64,000 nt of DNA from Pseudonocardia sp. TRM90224 (GTDB taxonomy: Bacteria > Actinomycetota > Actinomycetes > Mycobacteriales > Pseudonocardiaceae). The position numbers were made by a program, and so were the translations under genes. The notes beneath the pieces are model-generated. The model saw nothing but the letters and a program-made list of their open reading frames with translations, was not told where the DNA came from and ran no database searches. Position 1 is the first letter of the stretch. Every line of letters starts with the position of its first letter. The DNA is taken from NCBI RefSeq assembly GCF_021245725.1, contig NZ_JAJGSX010000005.1, positions 1 through 64,000 on the forward strand, in the 5' to 3' direction. This document shows, one piece after another, positions 25,515 through 33,115 of the stretch.

Positions 25515-26390
25515 CTACGCCGCCTCGAGGAACGGCGGGATGATCGCCAGCAGGACGGCCGGCTGGTGCACGACCGTGACGTGCGTTGCGCCGGGGACGA
25601 TCGCCAGCCGCGATTTCGGCAGCCCCACCATGTCGCCGACGACCCCGCCGCCGAGCAGGCGGAAGAACTCGACGGAGTGCTCGGGGCGGACGATGTCGGA
25701 GTCGCCGATCACGATCAGCGCCGGCGCGGCGAGCGCCTTGACCACCTCGGGCGACCACGACGGCAGGTTGAGCTGCATGTCCTTGTTCTTCTCGATCAGC
25801 TTCGGGAAGTCCTGCGGGCGCGGGGCGGTGGCCAGGTAGCCCTCGTGGAACGGCGAGCCGTGCATCATCTCGGGAGTGACGGACTGCAGGCCGTCGAGCA
25901 GGCCGGGGTGCAGACCGTCGGTCGAGAAGGTCAGCGAGGTCAGCACGAGCTTGTGCACGAGGTCTGGGTTGGTCACGCCGATCTCGAACGCGATCCCGGC
26001 GCCGAGGCTGTAGCCGAAGAAGTCGGCCTGCTGCACGCCGATCGAGCGCAGCAGCGCGACGGTGTCGGCGGCCATCTGCTGCATGCGCAACGGGCGGTCG
26101 ATGTCGGCGGTGTGGCCGTGCGCCTGCTGCTCGATCGCGATCACGCGGCGGGTCTTCGCGAGCTCGGGGAGCAGCTCGCCGAAGTCGGTGTTGATGCCGG
26201 AGAGCGCGCCGTGCAGGAGCACGAGCGGTCTGCCTTGGTCGGGACCGTGCACTTCGTAGTACATGTGCAGCCCGTTGACGTCGGCGTAACGGCCGGGCGA
26301 CGGCGCGGCGGCCGGTTCGCTCGCGGCCGCGCAGCCAGTAGGGGCCAGGAGGGTCGCGGTGAGGGCGAGTGCGGCGATGAGCTTCTTCAT
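25515..26390 (-). CDS. Secreted alpha/beta hydrolase lipoprotein
   Basis: This is a 291-aa alpha/beta hydrolase exported as a lipoprotein: the signal peptide ends at LLAPTGC, placing the lipidated Cys at residue 20. The oxyanion region LLHGALSG lies near 58-65, the nucleophile S128 is in GYSLGAG, the Asp is probably in GDSDIV, and the His in GATHVTV. It lies between larE (upstream) and larB (downstream) on the same strand, with gaps of 53 and 71 nt. It may therefore be transcribed with the lar genes although no functional link is obvious. The substrate is unknown; esterase or lactonase activity is typical for the fold. Confidence 0.85.
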   Translation of the reverse strand: MKKLIAALALTATLLAPTGCAAASEPAAAPSPGRYADVNGLHMYYEVHGPDQGRPLVLLHGALSGINTDFGELLPELAKTRRVIAIEQQAHGHTADIDRPLRMQQMAADTVALLRSIGVQQADFFGYSLGAGIAFEIGVTNPDLVHKLVLTSLTFSTDGLHPGLLDGLQSVTPEMMHGSPFHEGYLATAPRPQDFPKLIEKNKDMQLNLPSWSPEVVKALAAPALIVIGDSDIVRPEHSVEFFRLLGGGVVGDMVGLPKSRLAIVPGATHVTVVHQPAVLLAIIPPFLEAA

Positions 26391-26443
26391 GCCGCAGAGC
26401 GTGCGGCGCGGCCCTTACGGAATCCTTCTCGTCCGCCTACGGG

Positions 26444-27256
26444 TCAGCGCGGGGCCGGGATCCCGAGCATCACGTTCATCCGGCCGCTCGCGAATCCCTG
26501 CAGGTCAAGGGCCGCGAAGTTGAACCCGGCGCCGCGGACGGCGGCGTCCAGCTCGCTGCGCAGATCGGCCGCGCGGGCGACGTCGGCGGCGGGGACCTCG
26601 ACGCGCGCGACCGTCCCGCCGCCGTGCGCCCGCACCCGACACACCGGGAAGCCGAGCGCCTTCACGGCGTCCTCGGCCAGCTCGATGCGGCGCAGCACCT
26701 CCGCCGTGACCGGGTCGCCGTACGCGACGCGCGACGCCAGGCAGGCCGCCGCGGGCTTCTCCGCGACCGAGAGCCCGAGCGCGGCGCTGGCCGCCCGCAC
26801 CTCGGCCTTGCCGAACCCGACGTCGAGCAGCGGGGCGATCGCGCCCCGCTCGGCCGCGGCGCGCTGGCCGGGGCGGTGGTCGCCGAGGTCGTCGGTGTTC
26901 GTGCCGAGCGCGATCCGGGCCCCGCTCATCGCTGCCAGCGGTGCGACGGCGTCGAACAGCGCCGACTTGCAGTGGTAGCAGCGGTCCCCCGCGTTGGCGA
27001 CGTACTCGGGGCGCTCCAGTTCGTCGGTGCTCACCTCGACGTGCGCGATGCCGCGCTCGCGGGTGAACGCACGCGCGGCAGCCCGCTCCGCGGCGCCGAG
27101 GCTCGCCGAGACGGCCGTGACCGCAACCGCCCGCTCCCCCAGCTCCTGCGCGGCGACCGCCGCGACGAGCGCCGAGTCGACCCCGCCGGAGAACGCGACG
27201 AGCAGCCGCTCCTCCGCACGCACCCGAGCCCGCAACCTGCCGATCAACTCCTCCAC
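26444..27256 (-). CDS. larE: Nickel-pincer cofactor sulfur transferase LarE
   Basis: LarE is an ATP-dependent sulfur insertase that converts the LarB product to the bisthiocarboxylate. The 270-aa protein has the PP-loop SGGVDS at residues 23-28. The motif RCYHCKSALF gives C93 and C96, and C172 in the AACLASR motif is at the position of the sacrificial cysteine (C176 in the Lactiplantibacillus enzyme as I recall). The motif GTNTDDLGDHRPG near 118-130 is diagnostic. The start is GTG 27256 at the end of a region without close upstream genes. A family B hairpin separates it from the LuxR gene's downstream end. With larB and larC it completes the maturation set. Confidence 0.92.
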   Translation of the reverse strand: MEELIGRLRARVRAEERLLVAFSGGVDSALVAAVAAQELGERAVAVTAVSASLGAAERAAARAFTRERGIAHVEVSTDELERPEYVANAGDRCYHCKSALFDAVAPLAAMSGARIALGTNTDDLGDHRPGQRAAAERGAIAPLLDVGFGKAEVRAASAALGLSVAEKPAAACLASRVAYGDPVTAEVLRRIELAEDAVKALGFPVCRVRAHGGGTVARVEVPAADVARAADLRSELDAAVRGAGFNFAALDLQGFASGRMNVMLGIPAPR

Positions 27257-27282
27257 GCCGCCACACTAACCCGGCGCTCCAC

Positions 27283-27357
27283 CCGAACTTCCCCACCGTT
27301 TTGCCAACTTGCACGGCCCCGGAGGTCTGCAGGTTGGCAAAACGGTGGGGAAGTTGG
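27283..27357. repeat. Palindromic repeat family B, copy 1
   Basis: This 75-bp inverted repeat has long arms of the form AACTTCCCCACCGTTTTGCC followed by AACTTGCAC, and the complementary right arm, around a short GC-rich loop. It lies upstream of larE and about 80 nt downstream of the end of the LuxR-type gene. It may act as a strong transcription terminator or REP-like element, but has no U-tract. Confidence 0.9.
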
Positions 27358-27435
27358 CATGCGGACGGCCCGCTCGTCCCCCGTGAGACGAGCGGGCCGC
27401 CCTACTGAACGATCACCCGCGTCTGTTGCCGGCTC

Positions 27436-27915
27436 CTAGATGATCACCCCCTCCCGGATCGCGAGCACGATGAGATCCGACCGTTGTGGCGCGCCCAGCG
27501 CGTGCCCGATGCGGCGCAGGCTGGTGCCGACCGTCCGCTCGGGCACGTCGAGCCGCGCCGCGATCTCGGTGTCGCCGTAACCGTTCGCGGCGAGCTGGAG
27601 GAACTCCTGCTCGCGCGGGGTCAGCGGGCGTGGGAGGCGGCGGTTGCCACGCAGCCACCGCGGCCGTCGCGGGCTTGCATCCCGCTGTCCCTCCGGTGAC
27701 CGGCGCGGCATCGGGATCGTGCGCGACGCGTGCCACTGCCTCGCCTGCTCGGCGACGGCGTGCAGCGCGCACGGCCACGGGGTGTTGCGCACCCCGGTGC
27801 AGGCCGTGCAGCGGTTGTCGGCGTCGGGGACGTGCTCCTCGAGCATCCGGAACCACACCTCGACCATCGGGGCGAGCGCGGCCGCGGCGCCCGCCTCCGG
27901 AGCGGCGGTGCTCAT
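27436..27915 (-). CDS. LuxR family transcriptional regulator (single HTH domain)
   Basis: This is a 159-aa protein whose C-terminal 60 residues form a LuxR/GerE helix-turn-helix (PLTPREQEFLQLAANGYGDTEIAARLDVPERTV, then LRRIGHALG). The N-terminal part has no receiver domain. Instead it has a short Cys-containing stretch, CTACTG plus PWPCALH (C36, C39), which might bind a metal or act as a redox sensor; this is a guess. The ATG at 27915 overlaps the stop of the upstream secreted-protein gene, so it is the last gene of the envelope module. It is a plausible regulator of that module. Confidence 0.85.
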   Translation of the reverse strand: MSTAAPEAGAAAALAPMVEVWFRMLEEHVPDADNRCTACTGVRNTPWPCALHAVAEQARQWHASRTIPMPRRSPEGQRDASPRRPRWLRGNRRLPRPLTPREQEFLQLAANGYGDTEIAARLDVPERTVGTSLRRIGHALGAPQRSDLIVLAIREGVII

Positions 27916-28991
27916 CCGACATCGATCCGGACGGAGTCGACGGCGGGGGTCTGGTTGGCGCGCTGCATCATCGGGAGGCGGTGCGACCCGTCACCGGCCC
28001 ACACGGTGCACTGCGCCTGGCCGGCGGACGGCATCCCGGTGACATCGATGGTGACGGTGTCGGGCTCGGCGCCACCGCGGTTGTCCTGGGTGGCGAGGAA
28101 GAACTCGGGTGCCGGCGCGGAGTCGGGCGCCTCGTTGGCGTTGGGCAGCATGCGGCAGGCCGTGTGGAAGTGGCCGCGCTGCAGCCCTTGATCGTTGAGG
28201 AACGAGCTCTCCAGGTAGTAGCCGCCGGCCGCGGCACCGAGGAACCGGTCGCGGACGAGGTTGCGCGTGCTGACCTGCAACCTGAACGCCTCGCCCACCC
28301 CGACGCGGTCGGGCGACTCGGTGATCAGCAGCGACGGGCTCTTGTCCTCGTCGGCCACCTCGCCGAACGCGGTGTCGACGCACGCGGGCGCCACCTGGAA
28401 GCCGGTGTGGCGGTCCAGGTCGCTGTTGCGGCAGTCGCGGCCCAGCACGTCGAGACCGTTGTTCTGCTGGCCACCGCCGTTGTTGCCGTTCCCGTTGCCG
28501 TTGTTCCCGTTGCCACGCCCACGCCCACGCCGGTTGGCGTCGATCTGCTGACCAGGGTCACCGTTCCCGGCGCCCTCGTTGCCGGGATTCTCGTTACCCG
28601 GGGTCTCGCCGGGATTCTGGGGCGGGTTCTCGCCGGGATTCTCGGTGCCGGGGTTCTCGGTGCCGGGGTTCTCTGTGCCCGGATTCTCGGTGCCGGGGTT
28701 CTCGGTCGGGGGCGCTCCGGTGTCGGCGCCCTCGCCGTTGTCCGGCTGCGGTGCGGAGTTGTGCGAGCTGTGCCCGGCCAGGGAGGCGACGAGCCCGCTG
28801 TTGTCGCGGGGTGCGTCGGTCGACCCGTACGCATAGGCGGCGGGGACGGCGAGTGCGAGCAGCACCACCGCGAGGATCGTGAGCTGGCGCCGGGAGGAGC
28901 GCTGACGCTGCTCGGCGCCGAGCCGTTCCATCACGGTGCGCCTGCGCAAGGCAGACGCCTTCGCGGTTCGGTCTCGATGAGAGGGGGACAT
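27912..28991 (-). CDS. Membrane-anchored secreted protein with Asn/Pro/Gly-rich repeats
   Basis: This is a 359-aa hypothetical protein. A hydrophobic anchor (LTILAVVLLALAVPAAYAY) spans about residues 37-56 behind a basic N-terminus. Residues 96-120 are five tandem TENPG pentapeptides, followed by a Gly/Asn-rich linker to about 178. The globular C-terminal domain (about 180-359) begins DVLGRDCRNSDLDRHTGFQ and contains HFHTACRML, two further Cys and ITESPDRVGVGEAF. I recall similar actinobacterial proteins mislabelled 'Pecanex-like', without known function. The gene is co-oriented with the DUF4142 and reductase genes. It likely acts outside the membrane. Confidence 0.8.
   Translation of the reverse strand: MSPSHRDRTAKASALRRRTVMERLGAEQRQRSSRRQLTILAVVLLALAVPAAYAYGSTDAPRDNSGLVASLAGHSSHNSAPQPDNGEGADTGAPPTENPGTENPGTENPGTENPGTENPGENPPQNPGETPGNENPGNEGAGNGDPGQQIDANRRGRGRGNGNNGNGNGNNGGGQQNNGLDVLGRDCRNSDLDRHTGFQVAPACVDTAFGEVADEDKSPSLLITESPDRVGVGEAFRLQVSTRNLVRDRFLGAAAGGYYLESSFLNDQGLQRGHFHTACRMLPNANEAPDSAPAPEFFLATQDNRGGAEPDTVTIDVTGMPSAGQAQCTVWAGDGSHRLPMMQRANQTPAVDSVRIDVG
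28632..28706. repeat. 15-bp tandem repeat encoding TENPG pentapeptides
   Basis: Five 15-bp units in frame encode five consecutive TENPG pentapeptides (residues 96-120 of the secreted protein), followed by degenerate units. Such a repeat can change copy number by slippage and lengthen or shorten the wall-spanning linker without a frameshift. Confidence 0.85.
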
Positions 28992-29078
28992 GAGGCTTCC
29001 GATCGGGGTTCGGGGAGCGGACCGGTGGGCTGGGGGTTCCCACCGGCGGGGATCCGGTGTCGCGGGGAGCGGCTGGGG

Positions 29079-30020
29079 TCAGCGCCGGATCGAGTGGCGC
29101 GGGCCGGTCGTCTCACCTGGGGCGACGCCGGCCTTCGCGTAGACGTGCCGTGGTGCGGTGGTCTCACCGGGCGGGGTGGTTCGGACGTCGGTCGGGATCC
29201 GGTGTGATCCCGTGCTTTCGGATCGGGGAGCGCGGGGAGCGGGGAGCATGGCCACCGCGGTCGTGGCGGGTCCGCCGGAGACCGGCGACGCGAGACGCTG
29301 GGGACGTCCCGTCGACTTCTTCCGCAGAGCGGTGACGAGGCAGAGCGCGGCGAGGACCGCCGCCATGAAGACCAGGATCGGGACGATCAGGTCGGTCGGG
29401 GTGCGTTCACCGGAGAGCAGTCCCGGGCCGGGGGTCTCGGGCAGCTCGGCGTAGTTGACCATGCCGCTGCCTTCGAGGTGCTGGATGTGGCCGGTGACGA
29501 ACCTGTCGGCGGTCGCTGCGAAGGTGCGCACGAGCTCGTTGCGGGTGCTCGCGCGGACCTCCGCGATCAGGGGGAGCACGATGCCGTGCGCTTCACGCAG
29601 GCGTTGGACGAAGATCCTGTCGTAGTCGGGCCCGGTGCTCGCAGAGATCTCGCTCATCCAGGCGAGCTGTTGCGTGCTGGGGCTGGTGGGGAGCAGGACA
29701 CCGAGCTGGTCGGCCGTATTGCGCACTTCGAGGTCGAGGGCGGCGTGCTCGGTGGAGATGATCCGGCCGATCTCCTTCACCTCGGCACTGCTGGCTTGCT
29801 GCATCGCTTGCTGCCCGGTGGGGCCTTCCCACAGCCCGGCCAACCGGACCTTCACGAGGAGGTCGCGGTCGGCCGGGCCGAGCGGGCCCCACTGCGTCTG
29901 CACCCAGCCGCCGGTCCCGGGTGTGCCGGAGGCCCACGATTGGAAGACGGAGATGCTCACAGCAAGCGCTACGACGACGAGTACGGAGAATCGCAGGAAC
30001 CTGGGGATCCGGCGGAGCAT
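29079..30020 (-). CDS. DUF4142 domain-containing membrane protein
   Basis: This is a 313-aa protein with an N-terminal signal or anchor (LRFSVLVVVALAVSISVF). An alpha-helical DUF4142 domain (about residues 40-190, LGPADRDLLVKVRLAGLWE, then QASSAEVKEIGRIISTEHAALD) has many conserved His, Glu and Gln typical of ferritin-like bundles. A second membrane helix (about 208-230) follows, then a Pro/Thr-rich cytosolic tail with two near-identical PGETT-A/G-PRH repeats. It starts 17 nt after the reductase gene. The function of DUF4142 is not known; by position it belongs to an envelope redox module. Confidence 0.82.
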   Translation of the reverse strand: MLRRIPRFLRFSVLVVVALAVSISVFQSWASGTPGTGGWVQTQWGPLGPADRDLLVKVRLAGLWEGPTGQQAMQQASSAEVKEIGRIISTEHAALDLEVRNTADQLGVLLPTSPSTQQLAWMSEISASTGPDYDRIFVQRLREAHGIVLPLIAEVRASTRNELVRTFAATADRFVTGHIQHLEGSGMVNYAELPETPGPGLLSGERTPTDLIVPILVFMAAVLAALCLVTALRKKSTGRPQRLASPVSGGPATTAVAMLPAPRAPRSESTGSHRIPTDVRTTPPGETTAPRHVYAKAGVAPGETTGPRHSIRR

Positions 30021-30036
30021 GGAACGGGTACCTCTT

Positions 30037-31371
30037 TCACACGAAGTCGAAGAGCTCGGTGTGGACGCGGGCCGGGGGGACCTCGAGGACGTCCAACACG
30101 TCCAGCGCGTCCTCGACGAGTCGAGGGGCGCCGCAGATGAAGTAATCGAGATCGTCGGGGTGCGCGACGGACCGCAGCACCAGCGACAGGAGGCTCACGC
30201 CGAGGTCGCCGGTGTGCCCGTCCCACCCGTCGGCCGGACGGCGCAGCACCTCCGTGACGGCGAGGTCCATGCTCTGGCGCAGGAAGCCCAGCTCCTCGCG
30301 GAACAGCAGGTCCTCCGGCGAGCGGGCCACCACGATCATGCGGTACGGGCGCCGGTCACCCCGGTCGGCCGCGGCTCGCAGCATGCTCATCATCGGGGTG
30401 ATGCCCACGCCGCCGGCGATCAGGACGAACCCGCCGCAGCGCCCGATGTCGCTGGTGAACGCGCCGTGCGGGCCGTCGACCCACACCGGGCTGCCCGGCG
30501 GGAGCGACCGCAGCGCCCGGGTGAAGTCGCCGTCGTGGCGCACGGTGAACTCGGTCCGGTCGATGTGCGGGCTCGACGCGATCGTGAACGGGTGTTCCTC
30601 CGCGGTGAGCGTCCGGTCGAGCCGCAGCCACGCGAACTGGCCCGGCGCGAACGTCCACGCCTCGCCGTCGCTGTGCCGGCCGCTGCCGACGGCCTTCGGC
30701 GCGAGCACGAGCGTCGAGACGGTCGGGCTCTCCGCCCTGACCTCCTGCACGAAGAACTCGGTGCTCGGGTCGAGCAGCGCCCGCCAGATCCAGCGGTAGA
30801 CGACCACACCGAGGAACGTCGCGATCAAGATGGTGAGCACGAGGTTCATGACGGCGTTGCGGACGACGTTGTCGAGGCCCCACACGTGGGCCGCGGAAAG
30901 GATGACGACCAACCCGCCGAGCGAGATGTGCGTCCACCGCCATGCCTCGTACGAGAGGCGCAGGCGGCGCCGCAGGATGGCGGCCCCGATCAGGAGCATG
31001 ATCGCGACGGTGGCGCCGACCGCGGCGACGGCACGGCCGGGGGCCCGTGGCACGTCGAGCAGTGCGACGTTGGTGGGATCGGCCGCGACGACGCAGGCCA
31101 GGTGTGCGAGTACGAGCACTGCGGCGATGATGCCGAGGAACCTGTGCACCTCCATGACACTCTCGATGCCGAACGCCCGGTTGAGCGACCGCAACCTGCT
31201 GGGGAGCACGGCGGCGCAGACGAGCGCGGAAAGCGCGAAAAGCCCACTGATGACCGAGAGGCGGGTCCACAGGGGTTCGGCCGGCGCGGTGGCGAGCCAC
31301 AGCAGCGCGGGGCCGACGATGGCTGCGCCGAGCACGGCCAGCCATGTGGTTCGTTGGAGCCCTTCACTCAT
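30037..31371 (-). CDS. Ferric reductase-like transmembrane flavoprotein
   Basis: This 444-aa protein combines a multi-helix ferric-reductase-type heme domain with a ferredoxin-NADP reductase module. Two His pairs spaced 14 apart, H76/H90 and H148/H162, on separate helices can hold two hemes. The FAD-binding motif reads HPFTIASSP near residue 245, and the NAD(P) motif reads GGVGITPMMSML near 310. The C-terminus has FICGAPRLVEDALD. Such proteins move electrons from cytosolic NAD(P)H across the membrane. It is the first gene of the envelope unit, so its promoter is in 31372-31893. Acceptor (iron, quinone or a periplasmic partner) is unknown. Confidence 0.88.
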   Translation of the reverse strand: MSEGLQRTTWLAVLGAAIVGPALLWLATAPAEPLWTRLSVISGLFALSALVCAAVLPSRLRSLNRAFGIESVMEVHRFLGIIAAVLVLAHLACVVAADPTNVALLDVPRAPGRAVAAVGATVAIMLLIGAAILRRRLRLSYEAWRWTHISLGGLVVILSAAHVWGLDNVVRNAVMNLVLTILIATFLGVVVYRWIWRALLDPSTEFFVQEVRAESPTVSTLVLAPKAVGSGRHSDGEAWTFAPGQFAWLRLDRTLTAEEHPFTIASSPHIDRTEFTVRHDGDFTRALRSLPPGSPVWVDGPHGAFTSDIGRCGGFVLIAGGVGITPMMSMLRAAADRGDRRPYRMIVVARSPEDLLFREELGFLRQSMDLAVTEVLRRPADGWDGHTGDLGVSLLSLVLRSVAHPDDLDYFICGAPRLVEDALDVLDVLEVPPARVHTELFDFV

Positions 31372-31893
31372 GGGCCGAGACGGTAAGAGTCCGGGTCAGG
31401 CGGGGGTTGCGAACCTGAGAGCTCCGTGGGCCCGAAGCCATGGCTGACGCGACGAGTGGTCGGCTCTTAGGCCGTTCAGAGCAGCTTTTCGGCCGAACTC
31501 CCTTGGAGCCCACTCAGGGAGTGATCGAGCGGGCACGGTCAGCCGTACGCCACGCCCACTGGGCGATCGGCGGAACGTTTCCTGGAGATCACCCAGAGTG
31601 GCGGCGACCGGTCACCGCACGTGACCTGGCGACGGGAGGGCGAACGGTTCCGGTGCAGCGCTGAGAGCTGGTGCCGGCATTCGGCCCAGCACACTGCGCT
31701 GATCAGCGGATACGGGCACCGCCCGTCGCGCCCACACGGCCGTACAGCGGCGTGACCATTCAGGCACGCATAGGCGGCGAGCGGTCGTCCTTACTGTCCA
31801 TCGCCGGGTGCCGTCCGCCGTGCACTGCCCCCTGACGCGGTGGGCGGCATCCGGTTCCCCCAGTCCTCTATCGCCAGTTCGAAGGGAAAGTCG
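31372..31893. promoter_or_regulatory. 522-bp divergent intergenic region
   Basis: This gap separates the minus-strand reductase unit from the plus-strand COG4315 lipoprotein gene. I see no convincing gene: the only notable frame (31440-31664) has no Shine-Dalgarno site or recognisable domain. The length suggests that it holds promoters for both directions and possibly regulatory sites. An AAGGGA ribosome site sits just before the ATG at 31894. No repeat family copy is present. Confidence 0.45.
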
Positions 31894-32385
31894 ATGCCTC
31901 GCCGGCTCACGAACGTGCTGCGAGCCGCCGCCGCGGTTGCTGTCCTCGGCGCCGCGGCGGCGTGCAGCTCGATGAACCTGGTGCCGGCGTCGCAGGCCCG
32001 CCCGCTCGGCTACACGGCGGCCGTCCCGCTCTCGCCCGGCGGGCTGGCCACGCAGGTCACCCCGATCGGCACCGTCATCACCAGCGACGGCTTCACGGTC
32101 TACCGGTTCGACGGCGACTCACGCGAGCCGTCGCGGTCGACGTGCGCCGGCGAGTGCGCTCGCCAGTGGCCGCCGCTGGTCGGCGACGGGGTGCCGGAGC
32201 TGCGTGGGGTGCCGCCGGAGCTCGTCGGCACCGTCGGGCGGCCTGACGGCACCCAGCAGCTCACGCTGGGCGGCTGGCCGCTCTACCGGCACGCCGCCGA
32301 CACCGCGCCGTCCGACGTGAAGGGCGACGGCGTGGGCGGGAAGTGGCACGCGATCACCACCGACAAGCCGAAAGACGGCCGGTGA
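31894..32385 (+). CDS. COG4315 secreted lipoprotein
   Basis: This is a 163-aa lipoprotein with a signal peptide ending in GAAAAC (lipidated Cys about residue 24). The mature part carries the COG4315 pattern (Lipoprotein_15): ITSDGFTVYRFDGDS, then CAGECARQWPPL, and later LGGWPLYRHAADTAP, followed by GGKWHAI. This family often lies near membrane electron-transfer proteins, and the CxxxCxxxWPP element might bind a cofactor, but no function is proven. ATG 31894 is chosen because it gives a compact signal peptide and has AAGGGA upstream; an in-frame ATG at 31840 has neither. It is divergent from the reductase unit and probably functions with it. Confidence 0.87.
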   Translation: MPRRLTNVLRAAAAVAVLGAAAACSSMNLVPASQARPLGYTAAVPLSPGGLATQVTPIGTVITSDGFTVYRFDGDSREPSRSTCAGECARQWPPLVGDGVPELRGVPPELVGTVGRPDGTQQLTLGGWPLYRHAADTAPSDVKGDGVGGKWHAITTDKPKDGR

Positions 32386-32431
32386 GATGACCCGTGAGAC
32401 GACCCATGAGATGACCCATGAGATGACACTG
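32384..32431. repeat. Four tandem 12-bp units after the lipoprotein gene
   Basis: Four copies of a 12-bp unit GAGATGACCCAT, with small changes (first ends CGT, second has GAC, fourth ends ACTG), start right at the stop codon of the COG4315 gene. The unit length is a multiple of three and the array begins in the TGA, so a stop-codon change would extend the protein through it. Confidence 0.85.
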
Positions 32432-32462
32432 CGACGCCGGTGAAACGGTTCCCGCCGACAGT

Positions 32463-32500
32463 GGTCCGCGGACGGTCCGGACGGGTCCGGACCGCGGACC
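32463..32500. promoter_or_regulatory. Hairpin just upstream of the septum-formation gene
   Basis: An imperfect inverted repeat with outer arms GGTCCGCGG and CCGCGGACC and inner TCCGGA complementarity ends 1-2 nt before the GAGGAGGGG ribosome site of the gene at 32513. It could be a terminator for the preceding lipoprotein gene, an operator, or a structure affecting translation. Only its symmetry and location support it. Confidence 0.5.
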
Positions 32501-32512
32501 TGAGGAGGGGCC

Positions 32513-32974
32513 GTGGGTGTTCGCGGCAGGGGGCACGCGCTCGCGGTGGTAGCTGCTACGGCGATCACGGTGGTGATCACCGCGGGGCTGACGGCATGCG
32601 CGAGCGGCGTCACCATCGACGTCGACGACCTCGCGGTGGGCCAGTGCACGATCGATGCGGACGAGTCGGACGTCACCACCGTCACGGTCGTCCCGTGCTC
32701 GGGGCCGCACAACGACGAGGTCTTCGCGCTGGTGCGGTATACCGGGGCGAGCTGGCCGGGTATCGACGCCATGGACACCGCCGCCGAACGGCTCTGCTCG
32801 GGGCCGGAGTTCGAGGCGTACGTCGGTGTCACGGCCGCGCGGACGAAGCTCGACATCACCTGGTGGCGGCCGTCGGAGTCGACGTGGGCCGACGGCGACC
32901 GCGAGATCATCTGCCGGCCGGAGCAGCGCAGCGGCGCACCCTTCACCGGCTCGCTCCGCGGCGCCGCCGTCTAG
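32513..32974 (+). CDS. Septum formation family lipoprotein
   Basis: This is a 153-aa lipoprotein with lipobox ITAGLTAC (lipidated Cys about residue 29). The mature part, VDDLAVGQCTIDADES, VVPCSGPHNDEVFALV, and the C-terminal WWRPSESTWADGDREIICRPE, is the actinobacterial septum-formation family. Four conserved Cys probably form disulfides. GTG 32513 is preceded by a very good GAGGAGGGG site. The family name rests on a proposed role in septation that is weakly supported, and its true function is open. The gene stands alone between two hairpins. Confidence 0.88.
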   Translation: MGVRGRGHALAVVAATAITVVITAGLTACASGVTIDVDDLAVGQCTIDADESDVTTVTVVPCSGPHNDEVFALVRYTGASWPGIDAMDTAAERLCSGPEFEAYVGVTAARTKLDITWWRPSESTWADGDREIICRPEQRSGAPFTGSLRGAAV

Positions 32975-32988
32975 GAGCACGACGCAGC

Positions 32989-33062
32989 CCGAACTTCCCC
33001 ACCGTTTGCCAACCTGCACGCCCTTTTGGGTGTGTAAGTAGGCAAAACGGTGGGGAACTCGG
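32989..33062. repeat. Palindromic repeat family B, copy 2 (degenerate)
   Basis: This copy has the family B arms but lacks one T in the left GTTTTGCC block and has an altered loop-proximal right arm (GTGTAAGTAGG), so the stem is interrupted. It lies between the septum-formation lipoprotein and the alpha/beta hydrolase gene, 15 nt after the lipoprotein stop. Confidence 0.88.
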
Positions 33063-33115
33063 GGCCGGGCGAAAAGCACCGGCGCCCGGCGGCCCGCCGC
33101 CGCTACCGTGCCCGC

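Noticed and set aside
31440..31664. A 74-codon plus-strand frame in the large intergenic region
   Set aside because: It has no ribosome site, no recognisable domain and no signal of selection; an intergenic region with promoters is more likely.
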